DNA of 64,000 nucleotides from an uncultured Stenotrophomonas sp. (GCF_945952405.1 NZ_CAMFIA010000008.1:1-64000); one strand, 5' to 3'. Shown: positions 44,250 to 53,700, counted from the stretch's first letter. Notes: a model not told the origin generated them from the sequence alone. Translations and numbers: made by a program.

Positions 44250-46139
44250 TCAGACCAGCGGTTCGTCGGACAGGTAGGTGTAGCCGGTCAGGCCGGCTTC
44301 CAGCGCCTCCGACAGCTCCTGCGCACGTTCCGGCGACAGCTCGGCCGCGGCCACGCGCTGCGCATAGGTCGCGCGCAGCTCGTCCAGGCGGTAACCCACG
44401 TAGTCCAGCATCACGTCGGTGGTATCGCCACGGCGCTGCTGGGTGATGGCATAGCCATCGGCATCGGCCAGCACTTCCACCGCATCGGTGTCGCCGAACA
44501 GGTTGTGGATGTCGCCCAGGATTTCCTGGTACGCGCCGACCATGAAGAAGCCGATGCGGTAGCTCTCGCCCGGCTTCATCTTGTGCAGCGGCAGCGAGCT
44601 GTCCAGGCTCTCGTTCTCGACATAGGTTTCCACCATGCCGTCCGAGTCGCAGGTCATGTCGGCGATGATGCCGCGACGATCCGGGGTTTCGTCCAGGCGC
44701 TCGATCGGCACGATCGGGAACACCTGGTCGATCGCCCACACATCCGGGATCGATTCGAACACGCTGAAGTTGACGAAGTACTTGTCGACCAGGCGCTCGT
44801 TCAGCTCATCCAGCACCGGGCGGTGGCTCTTCTCGTCGTAGCTCAGGCGCGCGCGCACGCCGTGCGCGATGGCATAGAACAGGTCGTCGATGCGCGCACG
44901 CTGCGGCAGGTCGATCTGGCCCAGCGCGTAGCTGGCCAGGCCTTCGGCATGGAAATGCTGCGCCTCCTGGAACAGTTCCACCGCCGGACGCACGTCCAGC
45001 TCGTCGTGGATCTCGCGCAGGTGGCGGATCGCCGCCGGCTCATCGTCGTGCTGGTCCGGCACCCGGCCTTCCTGCGCCTCTTCCACTTCCGAGACGTTGG
45101 CGATCAGCACCGCGTGGTGCGCGGTCATCGCACGGCCACACTCGGTGACGATGCGCGGCGGGGTCAGGCCGAACTCTTCGCAGGCATTGGCCAGTGGCTG
45201 CACGATGTTGCTGGCATAGGAATGCAGGCCGTAGTTGATCGAGCAGAAGCTGCGCGAACGGGTGCCTTCATAGTCCACGCCCAGGCCACCACCGACATCG
45301 ACGTGGGTGATCTTCGCGCCCAGGCGCGACAGCTCCACGAAGTAACGGGTCGCTTCGCGCATGCCGTTGGCGATGTCGCGCACGTTGGAGATCTGCGACC
45401 CCATGTGGAAATGCAGCAGGTTCAGGCAGTCGGCGTACTCGGTGTCACGCAGCGACTTCCACAGGTCCAGCAGCTGGCGCGGCGACAGGCCGAACTTGGC
45501 CTTGTCACCACCACTGTTCTGCCACTTGCCGGCGCCCAGCGAAGCCAGGCGCATGCGCACGCCCAGGCCCGGCTTCACGTCCAGCGCCTTGGATTCTTCC
45601 AGTACCAGCTTCAGTTCGGACGGCTTCTCGATGACGATGAAGGTCTGCAGGCCCAGCTTGCGGCCGATCAGGGCCAGGCGGATGTACTCGCGGTCCTTGT
45701 AGCCGTTGCAGACGATCAGGCCGCCCGGGCGCGACAGCGCCAGCACCGCCATCAGCTCGGGCTTGCTGCCCGCTTCCAGGCCGAAGCCCTCGCCGTGGTG
45801 GCTGGCCAGGGTGCCGGCCACGCCGCGGGTCTGGTTGACCTTGATCGGGTACACGGCGGTGTAGCCGCCGCTGTACTCCCAGTCCTGCTGGGCCTGGGCG
45901 AAGGCCGCCTGCAGCTTGCCCAGGCGCTGGCCGAGGATGTCCGGGAAGCGCACCAGCAGCGGCAGCTTGGCACCGGCCGCGCGCGCGGCATCGACCACCT
46001 TGGGCAGCGAAACCACCGGGCCGTCTGCCCCGGTCGGTCTCACCACCATGTGCCCGGCCTGATCCACGTCGAAGTAACCGTCCGCCCAATGCGGGATCGA
46101 GTAGGTCTTGCGGGCTTGGTCGAGGGACCAATCGGTCAT
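44250..46139 (-). CDS. speA: Biosynthetic arginine decarboxylase
   Basis: PLP-dependent arginine decarboxylase that makes agmatine for putrescine and spermidine synthesis; 629 residues, the usual length. PLP-Lys is expected at residue 100 in YPIKVNQTR. HFHMGSQISNVRDIA and GGLGVDYEGTRSRSFCS are characteristic of the SpeA branch of the alanine-racemase fold. ATG 46139 gives the known family N terminus (TDWSLDQARKTYSIPHW). Divergent from speE across a control region with an inverted repeat. Confidence 0.96.
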   Translation of the reverse strand: MTDWSLDQARKTYSIPHWADGYFDVDQAGHMVVRPTGADGPVVSLPKVVDAARAAGAKLPLLVRFPDILGQRLGKLQAAFAQAQQDWEYSGGYTAVYPIKVNQTRGVAGTLASHHGEGFGLEAGSKPELMAVLALSRPGGLIVCNGYKDREYIRLALIGRKLGLQTFIVIEKPSELKLVLEESKALDVKPGLGVRMRLASLGAGKWQNSGGDKAKFGLSPRQLLDLWKSLRDTEYADCLNLLHFHMGSQISNVRDIANGMREATRYFVELSRLGAKITHVDVGGGLGVDYEGTRSRSFCSINYGLHSYASNIVQPLANACEEFGLTPPRIVTECGRAMTAHHAVLIANVSEVEEAQEGRVPDQHDDEPAAIRHLREIHDELDVRPAVELFQEAQHFHAEGLASYALGQIDLPQRARIDDLFYAIAHGVRARLSYDEKSHRPVLDELNERLVDKYFVNFSVFESIPDVWAIDQVFPIVPIERLDETPDRRGIIADMTCDSDGMVETYVENESLDSSLPLHKMKPGESYRIGFFMVGAYQEILGDIHNLFGDTDAVEVLADADGYAITQQRRGDTTDVMLDYVGYRLDELRATYAQRVAAAELSPERAQELSEALEAGLTGYTYLSDEPLV

Positions 46140-46171
46140 TTCAGTCGGCCTTGTTGGCAATAAAAGGGGGG

Positions 46172-46211
46172 GCATGATAACGCCTATATGCCCACAGGTT
46201 CGTTATCATGC
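46172..46211. promoter_or_regulatory. 11-bp inverted repeat between divergent speA and speE
   Basis: GCATGATAACG (46172-46182) and CGTTATCATGC (46201-46211) are perfect inverted copies with an 18-base spacer. Each contains TATCAT in the outward direction, like a -10 element, so the two divergent promoters would share mirrored -10 boxes or a common operator. The speE leader would be about 120 nt. Confidence 0.5.
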
Positions 46212-46329
46212 GCGCCCGCGCCCGTGACAGGTTTCAACCTGAACGGGCCGATCCGTCCGGATGTGGCATCTGTGCCACGCGGCCCCGCCCGCCAGCCCGG
46301 CTTCACCCCTCCGAACAGGACTGTTTTCA

Positions 46330-47181
46330 ATGACTGACAGCAACAACTGGTACATCGAACACTTCGAGCGCACCGGCTCGGCCATCGGCTACCGCATCAC
46401 CGGCAAGCTGGACGAGGTGCAGTCGCCGTTCCAGAAGATCGAGATCTTCCAGACCACCGACTGGGGCAACCTGATGACCATCGACGGGGCCATCATGCTG
46501 ACCAGCAAGGACAACTTCTTCTACCACGAGATGATCAGCCACCCGGTGCTGTTCACCCACGCCGCGCCCAAGCGCGTGGTGATCATCGGTGGCGGCGACT
46601 GCGGCACCCTGCGCGAAGTGCTCAAGCACAAGGGCGTGGAGAGCGTGACCCAGTGCGACATCGACGAGCAGGTCACGGTGATGGCGCGCAAGCACTTCCC
46701 GGAACTGTGCGATTCCAATGACGACGCCCGCGCCGAACTGCTGTTCGACGACGGCGTGGCCTACATGGCCAACTGCCCGGCCGGCAGCGTGGACGTGGTG
46801 ATCGTGGACTCGACCGATCCGGTCGGCCCGGGTGAAGGCCTGTTCAACAAGGCGTTCTACGCCAGCTGCTTCAAGGCCCTGAAGGACGACGGCATCCTGG
46901 TGCAGCAGTCCGAATCGCCGCTGATGCAGCTGGCGCTGATCAACGAGATGCGCGCCGAGATGGGCAAGGCCGGTTTCGGCTCGTTCAAGACCCTGCCGTT
47001 CCCGCAGCCGTGCTACCCGACCGGCTGGTGGAGCGTGACCCTGGCGCGCAAGGGCGAAAGCAGCTTCGACTTCCGCCAGGCCGACTCGGCCGCCAAGACC
47101 TTCGAGACCCTGTACTACACCGCTGCGCTGCACACCGGCGTGCTGGTGACCCCGCCGTTCGTGCAGGCGGCGCTGAAGTAA
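46330..47181 (+). CDS. speE: Spermidine synthase
   Basis: Transfers aminopropyl from decarboxylated S-adenosylmethionine to putrescine; 283 residues, a complete SpeE. Conserved blocks: FQKIEIFQTTDWGNLMTIDG, VVIIGGGDCGTLREVLKH, VIVDSTDPVGPGEGLF and CYPTGWWSVTLA. ATG 46330 matches the family start (NWYIEHFERTG). The long leader (about 120 bases from the putative promoter) leaves room for control. speD and speB are not in the window. Confidence 0.96.
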   Translation: MTDSNNWYIEHFERTGSAIGYRITGKLDEVQSPFQKIEIFQTTDWGNLMTIDGAIMLTSKDNFFYHEMISHPVLFTHAAPKRVVIIGGGDCGTLREVLKHKGVESVTQCDIDEQVTVMARKHFPELCDSNDDARAELLFDDGVAYMANCPAGSVDVVIVDSTDPVGPGEGLFNKAFYASCFKALKDDGILVQQSESPLMQLALINEMRAEMGKAGFGSFKTLPFPQPCYPTGWWSVTLARKGESSFDFRQADSAAKTFETLYYTAALHTGVLVTPPFVQAALK

Positions 47182-47182
47182 G

Positions 47183-47206
47183 GCGTGCCGACCCACGGTC
47201 GGCACC
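47183..47206. repeat. SMAG-type palindrome after speE
   Basis: GTGCCGACCCACGGTCGGCAC, 7 bp after the speE stop, upstream of a bidirectional terminator. Confidence 0.65.
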
Positions 47207-47220
47207 CACCGATGCAAAAC

Positions 47221-47252
47221 AAAAACCCGCGCTGGCAACAGCGCGGGTTTTT
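47221..47252. terminator. Bidirectional intrinsic terminator between speE and lpxO
   Basis: Stem ACCCGCGC/GCGCGGGT with an 8-base loop, flanked by five A on the left and six T on the right, so it works in both directions for the convergent pair. Confidence 0.88.
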
Positions 47253-47261
47253 CATGTTCCG

Positions 47262-47286
47262 GTAGTGCCGGCCGCTGGCCGGCAAC
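47262..47286. repeat. SMAG repeat
   Basis: GTAGTGCCGGCCGCTGGCCG-type element just 3' of the bidirectional terminator, before the lpxO stop. Confidence 0.85.
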
Positions 47287-47303
47287 CTCATGCAAGGCAG
47301 GAA

Positions 47304-48212
47304 TCAGAGCGCCCAGATGCCCGCGATCACCGCCACCACCAGGCCCCACTTGATCAGCTGGTAGGCCACCACGCTGCGCTCGCGCAGCGCCTTGGCCTTC
47401 AGGCGTACCTTGTAGACGCTGCCGAAGGCCTTGTTGACGCCGCCGGTCGGGTCGCCCGGCAGGTTCGGCGAGGCACCACCGGCCAGCAGCGTAGCCGCCA
47501 CCGCACGATTGAACAGCCCCGGCAGGCCGAAGCGCAGCGGGCGGGCGATGTCGCAGAACAGGATCACGCGGTCATCCGGCGTCTCGTTGTGCGCATGGTG
47601 GATGTAGGTCTCGTCGAACATCATCCACTCACCGTCGCGCCAGCTCTTCTTGATGCCGTCCACTTCGATGTAGCAGCCGTCATGGTTGGGCGTGGCCAGG
47701 CCCAGGTGCAGGCGCAGCGAACCGGCGAACGGATCGCGGTGCGGGCGCAGTTCACTGCCCGACGGCAGCTGCGCGAACATCGCCGCACGCACGTCCGGCA
47801 GCGACTCCAGCAGCGCGGTGGTCTTCGGGCACATCGCCTTCGCCGACGGGTGCGAGGGGCCGTACCACTTCAGGTAGAAGCGCTTCCAGCCACGGCGGAA
47901 GAACGAATTGAAGCCGGCATCGTTGAAGGTGCTGGAGGCGGCGATCTTCTGCGCGTCGCGCAGTGCCAGCGCCTCGTCGCGGATCATCTGCCAGTTCTGG
48001 CGCAGCGGTTCCAGCTGCGGGAACTCCTTGCCCGGGTCCAGGAACGGCGTGGTCGGCACCTTGGAAAACATGTACATGACCACGTTGATCGGGGCCATGA
48101 AACTGGAATGATCCAGCAGCTGGCGCGACCAGCGCGCGCGGACCTTGCCACGGAAGTGGATGTACAGCACGCAGGCCACGAACAGCGCTGCAAGTACGAT
48201 TTTGATGATCAA
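47304..48212 (-). CDS. lpxO: Lipid A 2-hydroxylase (LpxO-type Asp/Asn beta-hydroxylase)
   Basis: A Fe(II)/2-oxoglutarate-dependent membrane hydroxylase that adds a 2-OH to a secondary acyl chain of lipid A; 302 residues as in Salmonella LpxO. N-terminal membrane segment (IKIVLAALFVACVLYIHFRG), then QLLDHSSFMAPINVVMYMFS. The iron ligands lie in LRPHRDPFAG and the HHAHNE block, and Arg for 2-oxoglutarate in DDRVILFCDIARPL. A C-terminal hydrophobic segment may be a second anchor. It affects envelope permeability and peptide resistance in known cases. Confidence 0.92.
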   Translation of the reverse strand: MIIKIVLAALFVACVLYIHFRGKVRARWSRQLLDHSSFMAPINVVMYMFSKVPTTPFLDPGKEFPQLEPLRQNWQMIRDEALALRDAQKIAASSTFNDAGFNSFFRRGWKRFYLKWYGPSHPSAKAMCPKTTALLESLPDVRAAMFAQLPSGSELRPHRDPFAGSLRLHLGLATPNHDGCYIEVDGIKKSWRDGEWMMFDETYIHHAHNETPDDRVILFCDIARPLRFGLPGLFNRAVAATLLAGGASPNLPGDPTGGVNKAFGSVYKVRLKAKALRERSVVAYQLIKWGLVVAVIAGIWAL

Positions 48213-48435
48213 AACACTTTCCTCCAGCCGCGGCCGGAACGGGAAACGGGGCGATGCACGGCCTGGCGGCCAGCACCGGTGGGGGACGCGGCAGGGGACG
48301 GGGACGTGCCGGAGAGGGGCGGCCGCCGATGTCGCGGGTTAACAGCTTATGGTCCGCAGCCGGTGCACCGGGGTCAAGTTACCCGTGCGTCCGGTTCATC
48401 GTCGCGTTGCTGAACAGCTGACCTACACTGGCGCG

Positions 48436-49386
48436 ATGGCCGCACTCGACACCGATCCCTACCCCGCCCTGAGCGCCCGCTATGCGGACTTCTTCGCCGG
48501 CCAACCCGCCGCCACGCCGCGCAGCGAGCCGTTCAGGTGGGGCGGCGGCACGCTGCGGATGGACCGCCATGGGCCACCCGATGCCGGCCTGACCGTGCTG
48601 CTGGTACATGGCGCCGGGGGCTATGGGCGCATGTTCGCGCCCCTGGCGGCGGGGTTGGCTGCCGCAGGCCATGAAGTTCTGGCGCCGGATCTGCCCGGCT
48701 ATGGCCTGAGTGCAGCACCCTGGAGCGCGATCGATTACCGCGTCTGGAAGCTGGCATTGCTGGCCCTGATCGAGGCCGAGCAGCAGCGCCGTTGCCGCCC
48801 GATGATCCTGTTGGGTGCCAGCATCGGCGGTTACCTGGCCTACCTGGTCGCCGCCGAATCGCCGTGGGTACGTGGGCTGGTGGTCACCACCCTCGCCGAT
48901 CCGCGCGATCCGGTCGTGCAGGCTGCCCTGGTCCGGCGGCCGTGGATGCGGGCCCTGTTGCCAGCCTTGCGACCGCTGAGCCGGTTGACCCGCGGCCTGC
49001 GCGTACCGGTGCGCTGGTTCACCCACATGCAGCGGATGTCGCACGACCCCGCCCTGACCGCACTGGTGTGTGCCGACCCGCTGGGCGGTGGCAACCGTGT
49101 GCCGCTGGGCCTGTTGGCCTCGCTGTTCGATAGCGCCCCGGCGCTGGAACCGGAGCAGTTCCAGCGCTGTCCGGTGCTGATGGTGCACCCGGCCAGTGAC
49201 GACTGGACGCCGATGGCGATCAGCGATCGCTTCTTCCGGCGTTTGGCGGCGCCGAAGCAGCAGGTGTCGCTGGAGGGCTGCGGCCACTTCCCCATTGAGC
49301 AGCCTGGCCTGGACCAGCTACGTGATGCGCTGTTGCCGTTTGTCCAGCGTCTGGCCACGGAACCCGTGTCCAAGTCAATGATGTAA
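48436..49386 (+). CDS. Alpha/beta hydrolase
   Basis: A 316-residue alpha/beta-hydrolase-fold protein. LLVHGAGGYGRMF holds the oxyanion loop (HGxG), LGASIGGYLAYLVA the nucleophile Ser in GASIGG (a GxSxG variant), ASDDWTPMAI the acidic residue region and GCGHFPIEQPG the catalytic His. No signal peptide. Substrate unknown; esterases and C-C hydrolases share this pattern. ATG 48436 is chosen as the start of the conserved part. Divergent from lpxO over 223 bp with no recognised element. Confidence 0.88.
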   Translation: MAALDTDPYPALSARYADFFAGQPAATPRSEPFRWGGGTLRMDRHGPPDAGLTVLLVHGAGGYGRMFAPLAAGLAAAGHEVLAPDLPGYGLSAAPWSAIDYRVWKLALLALIEAEQQRRCRPMILLGASIGGYLAYLVAAESPWVRGLVVTTLADPRDPVVQAALVRRPWMRALLPALRPLSRLTRGLRVPVRWFTHMQRMSHDPALTALVCADPLGGGNRVPLGLLASLFDSAPALEPEQFQRCPVLMVHPASDDWTPMAISDRFFRRLAAPKQQVSLEGCGHFPIEQPGLDQLRDALLPFVQRLATEPVSKSMM

Positions 49387-49584
49387 AAGGCGAAAATGGC
49401 AAGTGAGACAGTATTGTCCGAATATGCGTGACGAACTGTTCCAGCGGCGGCGCCGACATTTCTCCGACAAATCGTGGAATAGCAAACTGGCGAGTACTAA
49501 AATTAACAAAACATTTAGTATTCCCCCGCACTACCGGTTCGCTTGACGCTCAGCGCCACCCACCGGGTCGTCCGAGACCCCGAC
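49387..49584. other. AT-rich region with inverted repeat upstream of kinase gene
   Basis: 49387-49530 is noticeably AT-richer than its surroundings (AAAATTAACAAAACATTTAG and similar). A short inverted repeat TACTAAA/TTTAGTA lies at 49495-49501 and 49514-49520. The region likely holds the promoter and an operator of the next gene; no reading frame stands out. Confidence 0.45.
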
Positions 49585-50244
49585 ATGTACCTCCCCGCAA
49601 TACCTCCCTCCTCCTGCGGCGATGACGCCGCGGCACCGCTGCTGCTCAAGCGCGGCGAACGCTTCCTGGCCCCCGACGTCTACCGCACCTGCCTGGACGG
49701 ACGCGAAGCCGTCATCAAGGATTACTCCCGCTATCGTGGCACCCCGCTGTCGCTCGTCGCACGGCTGATGGTCCGGCGCGAGGCGCGCATGCTGCAGCGC
49801 CTCGGCGGCTGGAAACACGCCCCCGCCCTGCTGGGCACCCTCGGCGGCCTGGCGCTGGGCATGGAGTTCATTCCCGGCCAGACCCTGAGCAGCGCCCAGG
49901 CGGTCGGCAACGAAGTGTTCGAGCAGTTGCAGCAGGCGCTGAGCCGCCTGCATGCGGCCGGCATCACCCACAACGACCTGCATGGCACCAACGTGGTGGT
50001 CAGTGGCGGCGTGCCGGTGCTGCTGGACTTCACCTCGGCCTGGCGCGCACCGCGTTGGCTGCGTCGCAACCCGCTGAGCCGGCAGATGCGCCGCAGCGAC
50101 ATGAAGAACCTGCTGAAGATCCGCCAGCGCGTGACCGGCCTGGCACCGAGTGCCGCGCAGGCCGCGCTGGTCGCGGACCCCGGCTGGGTGGCCGCCGTGC
50201 GCCAACGCTGGAAGCGGTTCTATGCGTGGGCGAAGCGGCGGTAA
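49585..50244 (+). CDS. Atypical serine/threonine kinase-fold protein (RIO/WaaP-like)
   Basis: A 219-residue small kinase fold with a degenerate N lobe (VIKDYSRYRG as the Lys region), a catalytic loop AAGITHNDLHGTNVVVSG (HND, with Asn equivalent) and metal-binding VLLDFTSAWRAPRWL (DFT). Basic C terminus. Such proteins are often named lipopolysaccharide kinases or RIO-like kinases. ATG 49585 is chosen; a TTG at 49543 would add 14 residues. The upstream region is AT-rich with an inverted repeat, suggesting separate control. No neighbour gives a substrate. Confidence 0.85.
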   Translation: MYLPAIPPSSCGDDAAAPLLLKRGERFLAPDVYRTCLDGREAVIKDYSRYRGTPLSLVARLMVRREARMLQRLGGWKHAPALLGTLGGLALGMEFIPGQTLSSAQAVGNEVFEQLQQALSRLHAAGITHNDLHGTNVVVSGGVPVLLDFTSAWRAPRWLRRNPLSRQMRRSDMKNLLKIRQRVTGLAPSAAQAALVADPGWVAAVRQRWKRFYAWAKRR

Positions 50245-50263
50245 GCGCCGCTCCGCTTCACCG

Positions 50264-50334
50264 GTAGGAGTCGAGCTTGCTCGACCGCTCTTCCTGCATC
50301 GCGCGACATGCAGCCGAGCATGGCTCGACTCTAC
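50264..50334. repeat. SMAG-type pair with GTCGAGC core
   Basis: GTAGGAGTCGAGCTTGCTCGAC at 50264-50285 and the reverse GCCGAGCATGGCTCGAC with CTAC at 50312-50333. Between the convergent kinase-fold and glnB genes. Confidence 0.75.
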
Positions 50335-50345
50335 GAAAAGCAGGT

Positions 50346-51091
<746 letters not shown>

Positions 51092-51093
51092 AA

Positions 51094-51117
51094 AAGGAGG
51101 CGCACTGCGCCTCCCAC
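51094..51117. terminator. GC hairpin after ubiK
   Basis: GGAGGCGCA/TGCGCCTCC, an inverted repeat of 9 bp directly after the stop, preceded by AAAAA but with no T tract. Possible terminator, weak evidence. Two more small hairpins (CCTTGCGGCAAGG and CTGCCGATCCGGCAG) lie further toward arr. Confidence 0.45.
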
Positions 51118-51217
51118 CTTCAGATTATTTCCCTGATGGGGCCTTGCGGCAAGGCCCTCACGGCGCCCTAGACTCGCCCACCTGCCGATCCGGCAGGACA
51201 ATGCGGGGGACGTGGCG

Positions 51218-51652
51218 ATGACGCAGGACACCGACTGGACACCCGTTGCGCATGACACCTGCGACCAGGTTGCCGGGCCGTTCTATCACGGCACCCGCGC
51301 TGACCTTGCGGTGGGCGAGCTGCTGAGCGCTGGATTCCGCTCCAACTATCGCGACAGCGTGGTGATGAACCACATCTACTTCACCACGGTTGCCAAAGGC
51401 GCCGGGCTGGCTGCGGAAATGGCCCGGGGCGGTGGGCGGCCTCGCGTCTACGTGGTGGAGCCAACCGGACCGTTCGAGGACGATCCGAACGTGACCAACA
51501 AGAAGTTTCCCGGCAATCCCACGCGCTCATATCGCAGCGCGCAGCCGCTGCGGGTCGTGGGCGAGATCACCGAGTGGGAGGCCTACGATGCGGCGTTCAT
51601 TGGGCAGTTGAGGGCATTTGTTGCATCGGGCAGCGGCGAGATCATCAACTGA
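51218..51652 (+). CDS. arr: NAD+:rifampin ADP-ribosyltransferase (Arr)
   Basis: A 144-residue Arr enzyme, which inactivates rifamycins by ADP-ribosylation. The family's conserved blocks are present in order: FYHGTRADLAVGELL, GFRSNYRDS, HIYFTT, RVYVVEPTGPFEDDPNVTNK, KFPGNPTRSYRS and VVGEITEWEAYD. ATG 51218 follows GGGGGACGTGGCG; GTG 51212 is possible. No flanking mobile element is seen. It lies between ubiK and comM on the same strand. Intrinsic chromosomal Arr is inferred. Confidence 0.92.
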   Translation: MTQDTDWTPVAHDTCDQVAGPFYHGTRADLAVGELLSAGFRSNYRDSVVMNHIYFTTVAKGAGLAAEMARGGGRPRVYVVEPTGPFEDDPNVTNKKFPGNPTRSYRSAQPLRVVGEITEWEAYDAAFIGQLRAFVASGSGEIIN

Positions 51653-51750
51653 TCGAACGCCAGAAGCCGACACCACGGAGCGAGGTCTTCCGATACGCCT
51701 GATCGACGTCGCACGGCATTCTTGCTGCCAGTTCCCGCAGGAATCCACAC

Positions 51751-53250
51751 ATGAGCCTGGCGCTGGTCCACAGCCGTGCCCGCGCCGGGGTCGAGGCCCC
51801 GCTGGTGCGGGTGGAAGTACATCTCTCCGGTGGCCTGCCTGTCACCCAGATCGTCGGCCTGGCCGAGGCCAGCGTGCGTGAGTCGCGCGAGCGCGTGCGT
51901 GCCGCCCTGCTCTGCGCGCGCTTCGACTTTCCACAGCGGCGCATCACCTTGAATCTGGCACCCGCCGACCTGCCCAAGGAGGGCGGGCGCTACGACCTCG
52001 CCATCGCGCTGGGCATTCTGGCGGCCAGTGGACAGGTCGATCCACAATCGCTGCTGCAGTACGAGTTCCTGGGCGAGCTGGGCCTGACCGGCGAGCTGCG
52101 CCCGGTGGCCGGTGCACTGCCCGCCGCGATCGCGGCCGCTGCAGCCGGACGCATTCTGGTGGTGCCGCCAGGCAATGCCGCCGAGGCTGCACTGGCCGAG
52201 CACGCTGATGTGCGGGTAGCGCGTACGTTGCTGGAGTGCTGCGCCGGGTTGGGGAACCCACGCCTGCTGCCGCCGGTAGAGCGTGTGGACACCACGCCGC
52301 TGCCATTGCCTGACCTGGCCGACGTGCGCGGCCAGGCGCACGCACGGCGTGCGCTGGAAGTGGCCGCTGCCGGCGGACACCATATGTTGCTGATCGGCAG
52401 CCCCGGCTGCGGCAAGACGTTGCTGGCCTCGCGCCTGCCCAGCCTGTTGCCGGACACCGGGGAAGCCGAAGCATTGCAGCTGGCCGCGATTGCCTCGGTG
52501 AGTGGCGAGGGCCTGGACCCGAGGCGTTGGCGGCAGCGACCCTTCCGGTCACCCCATCACAGCGCGAGTGCGGCAGCGCTGGTGGGAGGCGGCAACCCGC
52601 CCTGCCCCGGTGAAGTCTCACTGGCCCACCATGGCGTGCTGTTCCTGGACGAGCTTCCTGAGTGGAACCGCAGCGCCTTGGAAACGCTGCGCGAGCCGCT
52701 GGAATCCGGCCACATCCGCATCGCGCGCGCGGCACGCAGCGTGCAGTATCCCGCGCGATTCCAGCTGGTGGCCGCAATGAATCCCTGCCCATGCGGATGG
52801 GCCGGTGATCGCAGCAACCGCTGCCTGTGCAGCGATGAGCGCATCAACCGCTACCGCGCGCGCGTCTCCGGCCCGCTGCTGGACCGTATCGACCTGCATA
52901 TCGGGGTGACCCGCATGGATGCGGTGGAGCTGCGCGAGAGCACGCCGCTGGGCGAGCCCAGTGCTGCGGTCCGCGCGCGGGTGGAAGCCGCCCATGCCCG
53001 CCAGCAGGCGCGTGGTGGGCTCAATGCACACCTGCCGCCTGCCGCACTCCGCGCGTGCACGAAGCTGAGCGAGGCCGATCAGGATCTGTTGGAGCAGGCC
53101 ATCGAGCGCCTGCAGCTGTCGGCGCGGGCAATGCACCGCATTCTGCGGGTGGCGCGCACGATTGCGGATCTGGCTGATTGTGAAACGATCCAGACGGCGC
53201 ACCTGGCCGAGGCGATCGGGTATCGGCAGCTGGACCGGGGGAAAGCGTGA
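51751..53250 (+). CDS. comM: ComM/YifB, Mg-chelatase-like AAA+ helicase
   Basis: A 499-residue AAA+ protein of the YifB/ComM family, which promotes branch migration in natural transformation. An N-terminal ChlI/Lon-like domain (residues 1-165, QIVGLAEASVRESRERV, NLAPADLPKEG) is followed by the ATPase with Walker A GSPGCGKTLLASRLPSLLP, FRSPHHSASAAALVGGG and Walker B GVLFLDELPEW, and a C-terminal Mg_chelatase_C helical domain (LQLSARAMHRILRVARTIAD). ATG 51751 follows AGGAATCCACAC. Convergent with the next gene across a hairpin repeat. Confidence 0.95.
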   Translation: MSLALVHSRARAGVEAPLVRVEVHLSGGLPVTQIVGLAEASVRESRERVRAALLCARFDFPQRRITLNLAPADLPKEGGRYDLAIALGILAASGQVDPQSLLQYEFLGELGLTGELRPVAGALPAAIAAAAAGRILVVPPGNAAEAALAEHADVRVARTLLECCAGLGNPRLLPPVERVDTTPLPLPDLADVRGQAHARRALEVAAAGGHHMLLIGSPGCGKTLLASRLPSLLPDTGEAEALQLAAIASVSGEGLDPRRWRQRPFRSPHHSASAAALVGGGNPPCPGEVSLAHHGVLFLDELPEWNRSALETLREPLESGHIRIARAARSVQYPARFQLVAAMNPCPCGWAGDRSNRCLCSDERINRYRARVSGPLLDRIDLHIGVTRMDAVELRESTPLGEPSAAVRARVEAAHARQQARGGLNAHLPPAALRACTKLSEADQDLLEQAIERLQLSARAMHRILRVARTIADLADCETIQTAHLAEAIGYRQLDRGKA

Positions 53251-53263
53251 GCGTGCTGGATAC

Positions 53264-53302
53264 GGGGTCAGAGCCCTTTGCCCAGCAAAGGGATCTGACC
53301 CC
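53264..53302. terminator. Hairpin repeat, GGGGTCAGATC family (copy 3)
   Basis: GGGGTCAGAGCCCTTTG / CAAAGGGATCTGACCCC with a 5-base loop. It lies between the stops of the convergent comM and hypothetical genes. The stem's middle (CCCTTTG/CAAAGGG) differs from other copies but stays paired. Confidence 0.78.
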
Positions 53303-53313
53303 ATTGCGGGGCA

Positions 53314-53700
53314 TCACGCCGCCGGATCCATCCGCCCACGCCGGGCGAGCAGCGCCACCCGACGACTGACCAGCGCATGCAGCTCCGCCAGCTCCGATGC
53401 CCGGCCCGCCGTCATGTTCCCGCCGAACAACACCCGCGACAGCGCCGCGGCATCACTGTCATCCGGAAACTGCCACCGGTCGCGGTACACCTTCTGGCAG
53501 ACCAGCCAGGCACGCCGCAGCCCTCCTCCGGGCAGCGGACGCACCACCCGTTCGTACATCTGCCAGAACTGGTACTCGGTCTGCAGGTCGAACCCAGGCG
53601 CCACGGACAACGCCTGCCGGGCCCGTCCTGGACGCCGGATGTCATGCAGCGATGATCGCGGGTCGTGCTGTGCCATGTGGATAGGATGGACCAGCAACAT
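53314..53700 (-). CDS. Conserved hypothetical protein
   Basis: A 128-residue soluble protein that I do not recognise. Notable are an internal Tyr/Trp-rich segment (YQFWQMYERVVRPLPGGG then LRRAWLVCQKVYRDRWQFPD) and a basic C terminus (SRRVALLARRGRMDP). ATG 53700 follows AAGG; ATG 53676 is an alternative. Located between comM and the TonB receptor, on the same strand as the receptor but with a repeat between. A real gene is supported by codon periodicity and a consistent composition. Confidence 0.62.
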   Translation of the reverse strand: MLLVHPIHMAQHDPRSSLHDIRRPGRARQALSVAPGFDLQTEYQFWQMYERVVRPLPGGGLRRAWLVCQKVYRDRWQFPDDSDAAALSRVLFGGNMTAGRASELAELHALVSRRVALLARRGRMDPAA

